From: UBA668 sp039796575
GTDB lineage: Bacteria > Actinomycetota > Acidimicrobiia > Acidimicrobiales > Ilumatobacteraceae
DNA: 9,191 bases
NCBI GenBank assembly: GCA_039796575.1
Contig: JBDKJP010000083.1
Coordinates: forward strand, 1 to 9,191
Direction of reading: 5' to 3'
Part shown: positions 1 to 7,034 of the stretch, in pieces
Position numbering within the stretch: position 1 is the stretch's first letter
How the letters are laid out: each line of letters opens with the position of its first letter
The notes under the pieces: model-generated
What the model was told of the DNA's origin: nothing
The model's input: the letters and a program-made list of their open reading frames with translations, nothing else
Databases searched by the model: none
Translations under genes and position numbers: made by a program

Positions 1-31
1 TCACCTTCATCGAAATCACCTTCCGGCCCAT
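1..31 (-). CDS. Possible start of a leftward transposase gene, cut by window edge
   Basis: On the minus strand an ATG at 31-29 opens a frame of ten codons reading MGRKVISMKV before the window ends. The same frame has a TGA just upstream, so this ATG would be the only start. A weak GAG lies about nine bases before it. The basic N-terminus and its position beside the repeats at 63-109 would suit a transposase. Ten codons are far too few to identify a family, so this is a positional guess. Confidence 0.2.
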   Translation of the reverse strand, partial: MGRKVISMKV

Positions 32-62
32 GGTCGATCACTCGACCACGAACACCCTCAGG

Positions 63-109
63 TGTCACCCATGCTCCGCGACATCAACTGTCACCCATGC
101 TGCGAGATC
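63..109. repeat. Two tandem copies of a TGTCACCCATGCT repeat, period 26 bp
   Basis: Copy one starts at 63 and copy two at 89. The first 13 bases (TGTCACCCATGCT) are identical, and 17 of the first 19 match. The spacing of exactly 26 bp places the copies on roughly the same helical face two to three turns apart, which would suit repeated protein-binding sites such as those at transposon ends. Their role is inferred. Confidence 0.7.
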
Positions 110-174
110 GCACACCGAGGATTCCCCGGTTGGACCATGACATGAACGGTGGGGGTGGGGTCAGCTGGGGAGGG

Positions 175-975
175 TCATCGGGTGAGGAGGTGTTCGAGGT
201 ACTGGGCGACGCCGTCGTCGGCGTTCGAGGCGGTCACCTCGTCGGCCGCGTCGCGCACCGACGGATGCGCGTTCGCCACGGCCACACGGCGGCCCGCGAC
301 CGCGAACATCGGCAGGTCGTTCACTTCGTCGCCGAACACCAGCGCGTCCGCACCGTCGATGCCGAGATGGTCGAGCAACCACTGCAACCCGCGCCCCTTG
401 TCGGCGCCCGCGGGTGCGATCTCGACGGCGTCGGCACCCATGTGCGCCACCACCAGTTCGGGCCCGAGCACGGCGGGCAGTTGCTCGATGAGGTCGTGCG
501 CCGTGCGCGACGGGTGGAACGCGATGAGCTTGATGGCCACCGTCGCGCCGTCGTGACCCACCAGCGCGTCGGGCACGCTGTCGCCACCCGGGTCGATGGG
601 CATGCGCTCGCGGAAGCCCGCCTCGGCCGCGAACCCGCGGTCGGTGGCGAGGGCCACACCGATCTCGGGATCGTGAGCCCGCAACGTCGTCACCGCCGCG
701 ATGGCCACCGCTGCGTCGAACGACACCGAGTGCAACGTGTGCCCGTCGGGCAGTGAACAGATGACGGTGCCGTTGGCCATCACGCCGTAGTGCACGCCAC
801 TGCCGGCCGCCTCGATCTCGCGGGTTGCGATGAACGGCGGACGCCCGCTCGCGAACACCACCGTCACACCCGCGGCCGCGACCGCCTGCAACGCGGCGAC
901 GGTGCGCGGCGTGAGCTCACCCATGGGCGACAACAACGTGCCGTCGAGATCGGTGGCGATGAGGCGCGGCAGCAC
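175..975 (-). CDS. Cof-type HAD-superfamily phosphatase
   Basis: This 266-residue protein is a complete haloacid-dehalogenase-superfamily hydrolase of the Cof/YbiV (class IIB) type, a family of cytosolic Mg-dependent phosphatases acting on sugar phosphates, nucleotides or cofactor intermediates. Motif I is DLDGT with Asp9 (nucleophile) and Asp11 (acid/base). Motif II is FASGRP with Ser43. Motif III is the lysine in DKG (Lys193). Motif IV is GDEVND with Asp216 and Asp220. The cap domain lies between motifs II and III (roughly residues 70-185), as in class II HADs. The GTG at 975 is chosen because it puts motif I at residue 9, as in relatives; the frame stays open further upstream, but that would run into the preceding gene. 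The Shine-Dalgarno is weak. It begins 22 bases after the preceding gene's stop, so it is probably the last gene of a leftward operon. The substrate is unknown, and its link to the two exported proteins upstream is unclear. Confidence 0.9.
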   Translation of the reverse strand: MLPRLIATDLDGTLLSPMGELTPRTVAALQAVAAAGVTVVFASGRPPFIATREIEAAGSGVHYGVMANGTVICSLPDGHTLHSVSFDAAVAIAAVTTLRAHDPEIGVALATDRGFAAEAGFRERMPIDPGGDSVPDALVGHDGATVAIKLIAFHPSRTAHDLIEQLPAVLGPELVVAHMGADAVEIAPAGADKGRGLQWLLDHLGIDGADALVFGDEVNDLPMFAVAGRRVAVANAHPSVRDAADEVTASNADDGVAQYLEHLLTR

Positions 976-997
976 CCCGGCATTCTGGCCCGACGGC

Positions 998-2884
998 TCA
1001 GAACACGAAGGATTGGGTGACGTCGATACGCCACGCGTGCGCCGGGCTGGTCTGCAACGACCCGGCCAGCGCCGTGCGCGTGACCTGGATGGCGACCCGC
1101 ACCGACTGCTCGCCCGTCGCATCGGCGGGCACCTTCAACCGCTCGGTCGCACCCGTGGCGCACCCGTCGCTGATGTATGCGTACGGATCGTCGGGCGTGC
1201 AGTACGCGGTGTTCACCGGCAACGTGGCCACGAACGCCGGCCGACGTTCGCCGCTCTCGTCGATGGCTCGCAGCAGCAGCGTGATGCCGTCGGGTGCCGA
1301 GCGGGCGTAGGTGGTGCACGACGCGCCGGGCGCCGTGGGCGTCAGCACGGCCGGGCCGCACCACACGCCGCCCTTCGCCGTCGCCCACGTGGCTTCCAAC
1401 GTCCACCCTTCGGGCAGCAGCGGGTCGTCGAGCACCACACCCACCGCGTAGGTCGCGGTCAGCGGGCTGCGCACCTGCGTGCCACGCAGCGCCACCGTCA
1501 CGCGGTTGCCGCCGTCGTCGGCCACGAACAGATGGGTGCACACGAACCCTTCCCAGCCGCCGGGCAGCACCGGATCGAGGTGCAGATCGCCGTCGACCAC
1601 CGTGACCGGACGGCTGCGACCGCCCACGGTGCGCTGCTCGTACGAGACCACGAACTCCCCGGTCGACGTGCGCGCCAGGCCCTGCTGGTTGTTCGCCCAC
1701 CCGGCGCAGTCGGCGTTCTCCACGAACTCGTGCTGCGCATAGACCTTCGCGGTGCGCTGGTCGATGGTGCTCACCGCGGGGATGAGCGTGTCGGTGGTGA
1801 CCGCGTAGTGCACGTGCACCGTCGGGGCCAGCGTGCCGTCGGCCACGAACTGCTCGCCGAGCGAACCGACCGCCATCTGATCGACGAACGGCGGGTCCTC
1901 ACCGTCGAGCGGCATCGACACGATCACTTCGCCGTCGAGCTCGGCGCGGCCGGTGGCGCTGATGCCCAGCAGCGACGCGCTCAGGTCGGCCCGACCGGCC
2001 GACGCGTGGGCGCGCACCGCCTCGAGCGGCAGGGTGATGCACGCCAGCAGCAGGCCCTGTCGGCCCTCGGTGCCCCAACGTTCCTGCCATTGCTGGTCGA
2101 ACTCGGGTGACGTCACCATCGTGAACTTCTCGAGCGGCGTGCCGTCGCTCCACGTGCCGGTGAGCGCCACGCTCGCGGGCTGGTTCACGACGACGGCGAT
2201 GGTGGGCCGCACGGCCGGGGTGAGGAACGGGTCGGGCACGGCGCTGCCCTCGATGGTGCCGCACATCGACGCGTAGACACCGGTGGCCGCGAACGGCACC
2301 GAGATCAGCAGCGGATCGAGCACGCGGTCGCCGGAGGTGGGCTCCGCAGTGGTGCGGCCGGCCGCACCCGCGCACGCGTCGGCCGCGGCGATGCACGGGT
2401 CGACGAACCCGTCGCTCACCGGTGCGACGGTGGTGGACGTCGACTCCACCGGCGCGGCGGTGCTCGGCGGCGCAGCGGGGGGCACCGCCGCGGGCAGCGG
2501 CACGGGCTCCACCGGCGGGAGCGCGGCGGGAGCCGTGTCGTCGACGGCGCGCAACGTGACGGCGTCGACCACGGTGGCCGAACCACCGGCGTCGAGCGCC
2601 AACGGCAGCGCGGCACCGCGAGGCACGGTGACCGTGTCGAGCTCGGGACGACCGATCAGTTCGCGTTGGTCGATGACCATCGTGTTCGGTGCACTCGGCA
2701 GGCTGCGCAACGGCGCCTGCGAATCGAGCTCCGAGCCCGACGGCATCGGCCGGCCCACCACGGTGCCGCCACTCGCGCTGGTGCCCCCCGAGTCGCGGGT
2801 GAACCAACCGACGGCGCCGCCGATGAGCAGCATCACGAGCGGTGCGCCGATGAGCAGCGCGGGGGAGTTGCCTCGACGCGCCAT
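998..2884 (-). CDS. Membrane-anchored exported protein, cysteine-containing, function unknown
   Basis: This 628-residue protein is not one I recognise. Residues 8-28 form one hydrophobic helix after a short basic N-terminus (MARRGN), so it is an uncleaved signal anchor with the rest outside the membrane. A low-complexity Pro/Ala/Ser/Thr stretch at about 118-157 separates a small N-terminal part (about 65-115) from a large C-terminal region. That region looks rich in beta strands and has ten cysteines (164, 171, 208, 282, 393, 449, 509, 523, 562, 575); the even number suits disulfides outside the cell. No catalytic motif is visible. The start at 2884 is preferred over a GTG nine bases earlier because its ATG overlaps the previous gene's TGA (TGATG), a typical coupled junction. 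The partner upstream has the same anchor-linker-beta architecture, which suggests a shared envelope role. Confidence 0.8.
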   Translation of the reverse strand: MARRGNSPALLIGAPLVMLLIGGAVGWFTRDSGGTSASGGTVVGRPMPSGSELDSQAPLRSLPSAPNTMVIDQRELIGRPELDTVTVPRGAALPLALDAGGSATVVDAVTLRAVDDTAPAALPPVEPVPLPAAVPPAAPPSTAAPVESTSTTVAPVSDGFVDPCIAAADACAGAAGRTTAEPTSGDRVLDPLLISVPFAATGVYASMCGTIEGSAVPDPFLTPAVRPTIAVVVNQPASVALTGTWSDGTPLEKFTMVTSPEFDQQWQERWGTEGRQGLLLACITLPLEAVRAHASAGRADLSASLLGISATGRAELDGEVIVSMPLDGEDPPFVDQMAVGSLGEQFVADGTLAPTVHVHYAVTTDTLIPAVSTIDQRTAKVYAQHEFVENADCAGWANNQQGLARTSTGEFVVSYEQRTVGGRSRPVTVVDGDLHLDPVLPGGWEGFVCTHLFVADDGGNRVTVALRGTQVRSPLTATYAVGVVLDDPLLPEGWTLEATWATAKGGVWCGPAVLTPTAPGASCTTYARSAPDGITLLLRAIDESGERRPAFVATLPVNTAYCTPDDPYAYISDGCATGATERLKVPADATGEQSVRVAIQVTRTALAGSLQTSPAHAWRIDVTQSFVF

Positions 2885-3717
2885 CACGCACACCCGAAGC
2901 TGGCGGGGTTGCGGAGCTGGACGGTGAGCGTGCCGGCGCCCACGTTGCCCGCGCCGTCGGCGGCGGTGGCCGTGATGGTGACGGGCAGCTCACCCGACAC
3001 CGGGCCGTTGGCGGTGATGACGAGCTGGAACCGGTTGCCCGCGACCGGCGTGAGGTTGGCCGACTGCGGGCCCGCCGGCGAGTTCCAGTTGGCGATGATC
3101 GACCGGATCGACACCGGCAGCGTGGGATCGGCCACCGACACGGCCACCTCGAGCGACGCCTCGAACGGACAACCCGGGGCCGGACTCGTGTACAGGTAGG
3201 TGCGCTCCGGCGGGTTCGCCGCGAGCGTCACCGTCGGCGGCGTGCGATCGGACGGGATGGTGGTGGAGGTGGTGCTGCTCGTCGACGACGTGCTCGACGT
3301 GCTGGTGCTGCTCGTCGACGACGCGCCCACCGCCGTGCTGTCGGGTGCCGACGTCGGCGGCGCCGTGGTGCCGGTGACCGGGTTCTCGTCGCACCCCATC
3401 TCGGGCAGGTCGCCCTGGTTCGCCGCGGTCGACACCTGTGCGAGCGGCACCCACGCGAGGCGGTCCGGGTCGTCGGGGTGACGGATCACACCCCACCGGC
3501 CGGCGCTCTGGCCGATGAGCCACACGTCGGCGTCGGGTTGGAGCTGGCCGATGCTCTGCGCACCGTCGATCGGGCAGCTGTAGAGGTCGATCGCGCCGGG
3601 TGCCGACGACGCTTCGTCGCTCGGTCCGAACGTGCTGACGAGGAACCAGCCGAGCACGCCGGCGGCCAGCGAGCCGAGGATCAGCGCGATGCGCGCGCCT
3701 GCGCCCCCACGACTCAC
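2884..3717 (-). CDS. Membrane-anchored exported protein with SH3-like and Ig-like parts
   Basis: This 277-residue protein has a hydrophobic anchor at about 9-29 after a basic start (MSRGGAGAR). A region at about 42-97 resembles a bacterial SH3 domain: it opens with a short strand and cysteine (IDLYSCP) and includes VWLIGQSAGRWGVIR and a LAWVPLAQV end. A Ser/Thr-rich linker follows at about 115-158, with a run of S-S-T repeats. The C-terminal domain at about 159-272 looks like an Ig-like/cadherin-like beta sandwich, with a DRTPPTVTL entry, paired strands and a DGAGNVG turn. Cysteines are at 48, 109, 183 and 276. Bacterial SH3 domains often bind peptidoglycan, so a wall-facing role is plausible but inferred. 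The GTG start has GGAG at 3728-3725, seven bases upstream. It is the first gene of the leftward unit, 73 bases after the aldehyde dehydrogenase stop, and overlaps the next gene by one base. Confidence 0.82.
   Translation of the reverse strand: MSRGGAGARIALILGSLAAGVLGWFLVSTFGPSDEASSAPGAIDLYSCPIDGAQSIGQLQPDADVWLIGQSAGRWGVIRHPDDPDRLAWVPLAQVSTAANQGDLPEMGCDENPVTGTTAPPTSAPDSTAVGASSTSSTSTSSTSSTSSTTSTTIPSDRTPPTVTLAANPPERTYLYTSPAPGCPFEASLEVAVSVADPTLPVSIRSIIANWNSPAGPQSANLTPVAGNRFQLVITANGPVSGELPVTITATAADGAGNVGAGTLTVQLRNPASFGCA
3257..3330. repeat. Low-complexity coding repeat (Ser/Thr linker)
   Basis: The plus strand shows repeated GTCGACGAC / GTGCTG-type units, such as CTCGTCGACGACG occurring twice. 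On the minus strand these encode the S-S-T repeats of the linker (about residues 130-154) of the SH3-like protein. Such tracts can vary in length by slippage; this is an internal gene feature, not a separate element. Confidence 0.6.
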
Positions 3718-3790
3718 GTAGTGGCTCCGATGAGTTGCACCTGGTCAGTACAGCAGGTGGGACGGTGATGACGCACGAATCACTATCGGC

Positions 3791-5275
3791 TCAGTTCGTC
3801 GTGTTCTCCAGCACCTGGAACATCTTCAGGTCGCTGTAGAAGTCGAGCGCGTAGTCGCCGCCCTCGCGACCGATGCCGCTGATGCCGCACCCACCGAACG
3901 GCGCGGTGAGGTCGCGCACGAGGAAGCAGTTGGTCCACACCGTGCCGGCGCGAACCGCGCGACCCATGCGCTCGGCCCGCTCCTGCGACCCGGTGTACAC
4001 GATGGCCGACAGCCCGTAGGCGGTGCTGTTGGCGAGCCGCACCGCGTCGGACTCGTCGGTGAACGTCTGGAACGTGAGCACCGGACCGAAGATCTCGTGC
4101 TGCACCACTTCGCTGTCGTTGCTGCGCGGCTCGATGAGCGTCGGCTCGTACCACAGGCCGTCGTCGCTGCCGAGCGGGGAGCGCTGCCCACCGCGCAGGA
4201 TGGTGTCGCCGTTGTCCCGCGCTCGGTCGACGAAGCCCGCCACGCGTGCGACGTGCTCGGGATGGATCATCGGGCTGATGGTGGTGGCGGCGTCGCGCGA
4301 ATCGCCCAGCACGTGCGCATCGGCGAAGCGGTGGAACAGCGCGAGGAACTCGTCGCGCACCGACGCCTCCACGAGCAGCCGCGTGCCGGCCAGGCACACC
4401 TGCCCGCTGTCGTCGAACTGGCCGGCGGCCTTCTTCGCCGCGGCCTCGAGATCGCTGTCGGCGAACACCACGAACGGGCCCTTGCCGCCGAGCTCGGCCG
4501 TGAACGGCACGATGTTCTCGGCCGCGGCGCGGCCGATGTGCTTCGCCGTGTCGGGCGAGCCCGTGAAGCTGATGCGCGTGAGGCGCGGATCGGAGACCAG
4601 CGCGGCGCCCACCTCCTCACCGATGCCCTGCACCACGTTGAACACGCCGGGGGGCATGCCCGCCTCGTGGCACAGGTCGGCCAGCAGGCTGCAGCTGAGC
4701 GGGCTCCACTCGGCGGGCTTGAGGATGACGGTGTTGCCGGCGGCCAACGCGGGCGCGCACTTCCACGTGCTCAGCATGAACGGCGCGTTCCACGGCGTGA
4801 TGACCACGGTGGGGCCGGCCGGCATGCGCATCACGCGGTTCGCGGTGCCGTTCGACGACCACACGCGCTCCTCGTACTGCTCGGCCAGGTCGGCGTACGC
4901 ACGGAAGTTGCGTGCGCCGCGCGACAGCACGCGCAACCGGAGGCTCTCCTCGAGCATCGCCATGTCGAGGCACTCCACCGCGGCCAGCGACGGCACGTGC
5001 TCGTCGATGAGGTCGGCCACGCGGCGCATCACGTCGCCACGGCCCTTCACGCCCATCGCCGCCCACTCCGGGAACGCGTCGACCGCGGCACGCACTGCGA
5101 GGTCGGCGGTGTGCGCATCGCCGCGCGACACGTCGGCCAGCTTCAGCGACCAGTCGAGCGGCGAGCGATCCTCGAACGTGGTGGGCGACGCCACGCGCTG
5201 CCCACCGATGTAGTGGTCGGTGCTGACGGCCACGCCGCCGACGTCGACGCGGTTGCCGCCGGTGAACGGGCTCAC
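3791..5275 (-). CDS. Aldehyde dehydrogenase, hydroxymuconic-semialdehyde type
   Basis: This 494-residue protein is a complete NAD(P)-dependent aldehyde dehydrogenase, oxidising an aldehyde to its acid in the cytosol. Key residues are present: Asn163 in PWNAP, Lys186 in ILKPAE (cofactor), Glu261 in ELGGK (general base), catalytic Cys294 in GQVCLAG and Glu394 in EIFGPV. The cofactor loop FTGS is at 237-240. The segment VRDLTAPFGGCGISGIGREG near the C-terminus resembles the RDL-TPFGG signature of 2-hydroxymuconic and 5-carboxymethyl-2-hydroxymuconic semialdehyde dehydrogenases (DmpC/XylG/HpaE group), so a meta-cleavage-like substrate is a reasonable guess but unproven. Its GTG start overlaps the preceding stop as GTGA, with GAGGGG at 5286-5281, five bases upstream. 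Translation is probably coupled to the FAH-family gene, and HpaE and HpaG catalyse steps of one pathway in known homoprotocatechuate degraders. It could instead act on an aldehyde made by the divergent P450 operon. Confidence 0.93.
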   Translation of the reverse strand: MSPFTGGNRVDVGGVAVSTDHYIGGQRVASPTTFEDRSPLDWSLKLADVSRGDAHTADLAVRAAVDAFPEWAAMGVKGRGDVMRRVADLIDEHVPSLAAVECLDMAMLEESLRLRVLSRGARNFRAYADLAEQYEERVWSSNGTANRVMRMPAGPTVVITPWNAPFMLSTWKCAPALAAGNTVILKPAEWSPLSCSLLADLCHEAGMPPGVFNVVQGIGEEVGAALVSDPRLTRISFTGSPDTAKHIGRAAAENIVPFTAELGGKGPFVVFADSDLEAAAKKAAGQFDDSGQVCLAGTRLLVEASVRDEFLALFHRFADAHVLGDSRDAATTISPMIHPEHVARVAGFVDRARDNGDTILRGGQRSPLGSDDGLWYEPTLIEPRSNDSEVVQHEIFGPVLTFQTFTDESDAVRLANSTAYGLSAIVYTGSQERAERMGRAVRAGTVWTNCFLVRDLTAPFGGCGISGIGREGGDYALDFYSDLKMFQVLENTTN

Positions 5276-6177
5276 TGGAACCCCTCGGGCAACTTCGGGT
5301 GCACGCGGGGGAACGGCAGCTCGCTGCGGTCGGTGTTGTTCGGGCGGCGCTGCCCACGCAGCGGCCAATCGCCCCCGAGCGCGGTGCTCAGCACCTCTTC
5401 GGTCTCGGTGGGCTGCGCACCCACCTCGTCGCTCACCGGCACCGGCCCCTCGACGATGTGGTTGGTGAGCGAGCCGAGCCCTTCGACCTCCACCGTCACC
5501 ACGTCGCCCGGCTGCACCGGACGGCTGATGGCCGGCGTGCCGCTGAGGATGACGTCGCCCGGCACCAGCGTGATGAGCCGCGCGATGTCGGCCACCAGGT
5601 AGTGCATGTCCCACGCCATCTCGTCGGTGCTGCCGTCCTGACGCACCTCGCCGTTCACCAGCGTGCGGATGCGCTTGCCGTGGAAGTCCCAGTCGGTGAC
5701 GAGCCCGGGGCCGAGCGGGCACAGCGTGTCGGCGCCCTTCACGCGCAGCATCGAACCGCTGTCGGTGTCGCGGAAGTCGTGCAGCCCGTAGTCGTTGGCC
5801 ACCGTGTAGCCGGCGATGTAGTCGCCCGCCTCGGCGTGGCTGACGTTGCGGCACGTGCGGCCGATGACGATGGCCACCTCACCCTCGTAGTTCAACCACT
5901 TGCAGTTCGACGGGCGCACCACCGCCGCGCCGTGCGAGTTGAGCGCGCTGACCGGCTTGTGGAAGTACGTGGGCGCGGGCGGCAGCGACACACCGAACTC
6001 CTGAACGCGACTCACGTGGTTGAGGTGGCAGCAGATGATCTTCGTCGGCTCCACCGGCGGCAGGTGCACCGCCTCGTCGACGCCCACGGTGCGGCCGTCG
6101 CGGGCCACGAGCACGTCGCCGTCGCGCACCATCACGGTGGGGAATCCCTTGAGCAGGATCCTTCGAATGTCGGCCAC
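5272..6177 (-). CDS. Fumarylacetoacetate hydrolase (FAH) family protein
   Basis: This 301-residue protein belongs to the FAH family, metal-dependent enzymes that hydrolyse, decarboxylate or tautomerise beta-diketo or oxo-enoic acids in aromatic breakdown. Visible family marks are an N-terminal NH-V-x-R-V-Q-E-F-G segment (residues 53-62), the acidic metal-binding NYEGE (Glu98, Glu100), Asp129 in ANDYG, the RDTDSGSMLRVKGADTLCP stretch (136-154) and LSGTPA (211-216). The usual N-terminal G-x-N-Y is C-H-L-N-H here. The fold should end near residue 245; about 55 further residues (polar, ending in LPEGFQ) form an unexplained tail. The start is GTG 6177, because GAAAGGA lies six bases upstream; the frame is open further upstream but overlaps the divergent promoter. 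HpaG-like decarboxylase/isomerase activity is possible given the aldehyde dehydrogenase partner, but FAH members cannot be assigned a reaction from sequence alone. Confidence 0.9.
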   Translation of the reverse strand: MADIRRILLKGFPTVMVRDGDVLVARDGRTVGVDEAVHLPPVEPTKIICCHLNHVSRVQEFGVSLPPAPTYFHKPVSALNSHGAAVVRPSNCKWLNYEGEVAIVIGRTCRNVSHAEAGDYIAGYTVANDYGLHDFRDTDSGSMLRVKGADTLCPLGPGLVTDWDFHGKRIRTLVNGEVRQDGSTDEMAWDMHYLVADIARLITLVPGDVILSGTPAISRPVQPGDVVTVEVEGLGSLTNHIVEGPVPVSDEVGAQPTETEEVLSTALGGDWPLRGQRRPNNTDRSELPFPRVHPKLPEGFQ

Positions 6178-6183
6178 TGCGGG

Positions 6184-6190
6184 TCCTTTC
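6184..6190 (-). promoter_or_regulatory. Ribosome binding site of the FAH-family gene
   Basis: On the minus strand GAAAGGA lies six bases before GTG 6177-6175. It decides this start over the in-frame upstream alternatives, which have no such site. Confidence 0.7.
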
Positions 6191-6197
6191 GGGGGCG

Positions 6198-6227
6198 TTC
6201 GGAGGTCGTTCGGGTCCAAACTATAGT
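6198..6227 (+). promoter_or_regulatory. Rightward promoter for the ADC/P450/hydrolase operon, probably leaderless
   Basis: The plus strand reads TATAGT at 6222-6227, with a weak TTCGGA at 6198-6203 18 bases before it. A start six to nine bases after the -10 falls at about 6233-6236, that is at or just before the ATG at 6236. No Shine-Dalgarno is visible between the -10 and the ATG (only GACGCCCC). Both facts suit a leaderless transcript, which is common in actinobacteria. Confidence 0.5.
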
Positions 6228-6249
6228 GACGCCCCATGACTGGGTTGAA
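6220..6249 (-). promoter_or_regulatory. Leftward promoter for the FAH/aldehyde dehydrogenase operon
   Basis: The minus strand reads TATAGT at 6225-6220 (five of six to TATAAT). A weak TTCAAC at 6249-6244 is 18 bases upstream and lies inside the first codons of the divergent gene. Transcription would start near 6213, giving a leader of about 36 bases that contains the GAAAGGA ribosome site. The prediction rests mainly on the -10 hexamer. Confidence 0.45.
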
Positions 6250-7033
6250 CGGCTTCATCTTCCCGCGGACCGAGCTCGGCGGGGCGTCGATGCTGCCGCC
6301 CATGCCGTGGCACTACAGCGGCGACCTCATCACCGTCGAGTTCCGCACCGACCCCTCCCGCGTCGCCGAACTGCTGCCCGACCCGCTCACGCTCGTGCCC
6401 GACGACCAGGACCCCGGCGCCGTCGCGATGATCTTCGCCGACTGGCAGAGCTGCGGCGACGACTACAGCGAACTGCTCGACCCGGTGCGCTCCCAGTACA
6501 AGGAGGCGTTCGTCGTCGTCCGCTGCATGTACAAGGGCACCATCTACAGCCGCTGCGTCTACATCTGGGTCGACAAGGACTTCGCCATGGTGCGCGGCCA
6601 CTTCCAGGGCTACCCGAAGAAGCTCGGCAGCATCTGGCAGACCCGCCCGGTCGCCGTCGGCAAGGCCGGTCCGCGCATCGCCGCCGGCGGCCGCTTCGCC
6701 GGCACCGTCGGCTACCACGACCGCCGCATCGTCAACGCCGTCGTCACGCTCCGCGAAGAGAGCCCGACCAATGGCTTCGTCAACGGCCACCCGATGATCC
6801 ACTCGCGCTACATGCCGCGCATCGAGGGCGACGGCACCGACAGCTACAGCGAGCTCGTCACGATGAGCGGCCGCGACGTCGAGGTCGGCCCCGCATGGCG
6901 CGGCGACGCCGAGATCGAACTGCTCCCGAGCCCGGTGGAGGAGGTGGCCCGGCTGGAGGTGCGCGAGGTGATCGGCGGCTTCTTCCGACAGGTCGGCACC
7001 ACGTTCGCCGGCGGCACCACCCTGGAGGGCTGA
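6236..7033 (+). CDS. Acetoacetate decarboxylase family protein
   Basis: This 265-residue protein is an acetoacetate-decarboxylase (ADC) superfamily member. The superfamily uses a lysine Schiff base to decarboxylate beta-keto acids, or in some members for aldol/dehydration chemistry. The lysine pair sits in GYPKKLG (Lys128 and Lys129); by family convention the first is the nucleophile and the second lowers its pKa. Arg37 in EFRTDP and Glu79 in YSELLDPV match other family active-site positions by motif. The usual G-R-E segment before the lysines is R-G-H-F-Q here, so it belongs to a variant subfamily and need not make acetone from acetoacetate. The ATG at 6236 lies nine bases after a TATAGT -10, so it is probably translated from a leaderless mRNA. 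It is first in the rightward operon, one base before the P450 gene. Confidence 0.88.
   Translation: MTGLNGFIFPRTELGGASMLPPMPWHYSGDLITVEFRTDPSRVAELLPDPLTLVPDDQDPGAVAMIFADWQSCGDDYSELLDPVRSQYKEAFVVVRCMYKGTIYSRCVYIWVDKDFAMVRGHFQGYPKKLGSIWQTRPVAVGKAGPRIAAGGRFAGTVGYHDRRIVNAVVTLREESPTNGFVNGHPMIHSRYMPRIEGDGTDSYSELVTMSGRDVEVGPAWRGDAEIELLPSPVEEVARLEVREVIGGFFRQVGTTFAGGTTLEG
7024..7028 (+). promoter_or_regulatory. Ribosome binding site of the P450 gene
   Basis: GGAGG lies six bases before the ATG at 7035, inside the last codons of the ADC-family gene. It is the clearest Shine-Dalgarno on the plus strand of the window and fixes the P450 start. Confidence 0.75.
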
Positions 7034-7034
7034 C

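Larger units (their letters stand above)
1..114. mobile_element. Probable end of an insertion sequence (body lies left of the window)
   Basis: This stretch has no convincing complete gene. It carries two direct copies of a TGTCACCCATGCT-type repeat (from 63 and from 89) next to a possible leftward gene start at 31. Tandem copies of a TGTCACCCATG-like repeat just outside a short non-coding lead are, from memory, seen at the ends of some integrase-type (IS481/IS21/IS3-like) elements in actinobacteria; I could not check this. The exact tip of the element and any target duplication cannot be placed, because only one end is visible. Bases 115-174, between this and the phosphatase stop codon, hold only G-rich sequence with no recognisable signal. 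Confidence 0.35.

Noticed and set aside
830..2110. 426-codon plus-strand frame opposite the HAD and exported-protein genes
   Set aside because: It spans two minus-strand genes and their junction, with Arg/His-rich composition and no motif.
3200..3350. Repetitive GTCGACGACG tract considered as a CRISPR or satellite array
   Set aside because: Units are short, lack spacers and lie in frame within a gene, where they encode a Ser/Thr linker.
3738..3759. Small inverted repeat CACCTG / CAGGTG between the aldehyde dehydrogenase stop and the SH3-like gene
   Set aside because: A six-base stem with a ten-base loop and no T-run is too weak to call a terminator. No convincing promoter was seen in this 73-base gap either.
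4097..5602. 501-codon plus-strand frame opposite the aldehyde dehydrogenase
   Set aside because: It is an antisense shadow. The dehydrogenase on the minus strand has every catalytic residue.
5276..5854. Upstream extension of the aldehyde dehydrogenase frame (687 codons in all)
   Set aside because: The extra 193 codons overlap the FAH gene out of frame and look like shadow sequence. The GTG at 5275 has a ribosome site and gives the normal family length.
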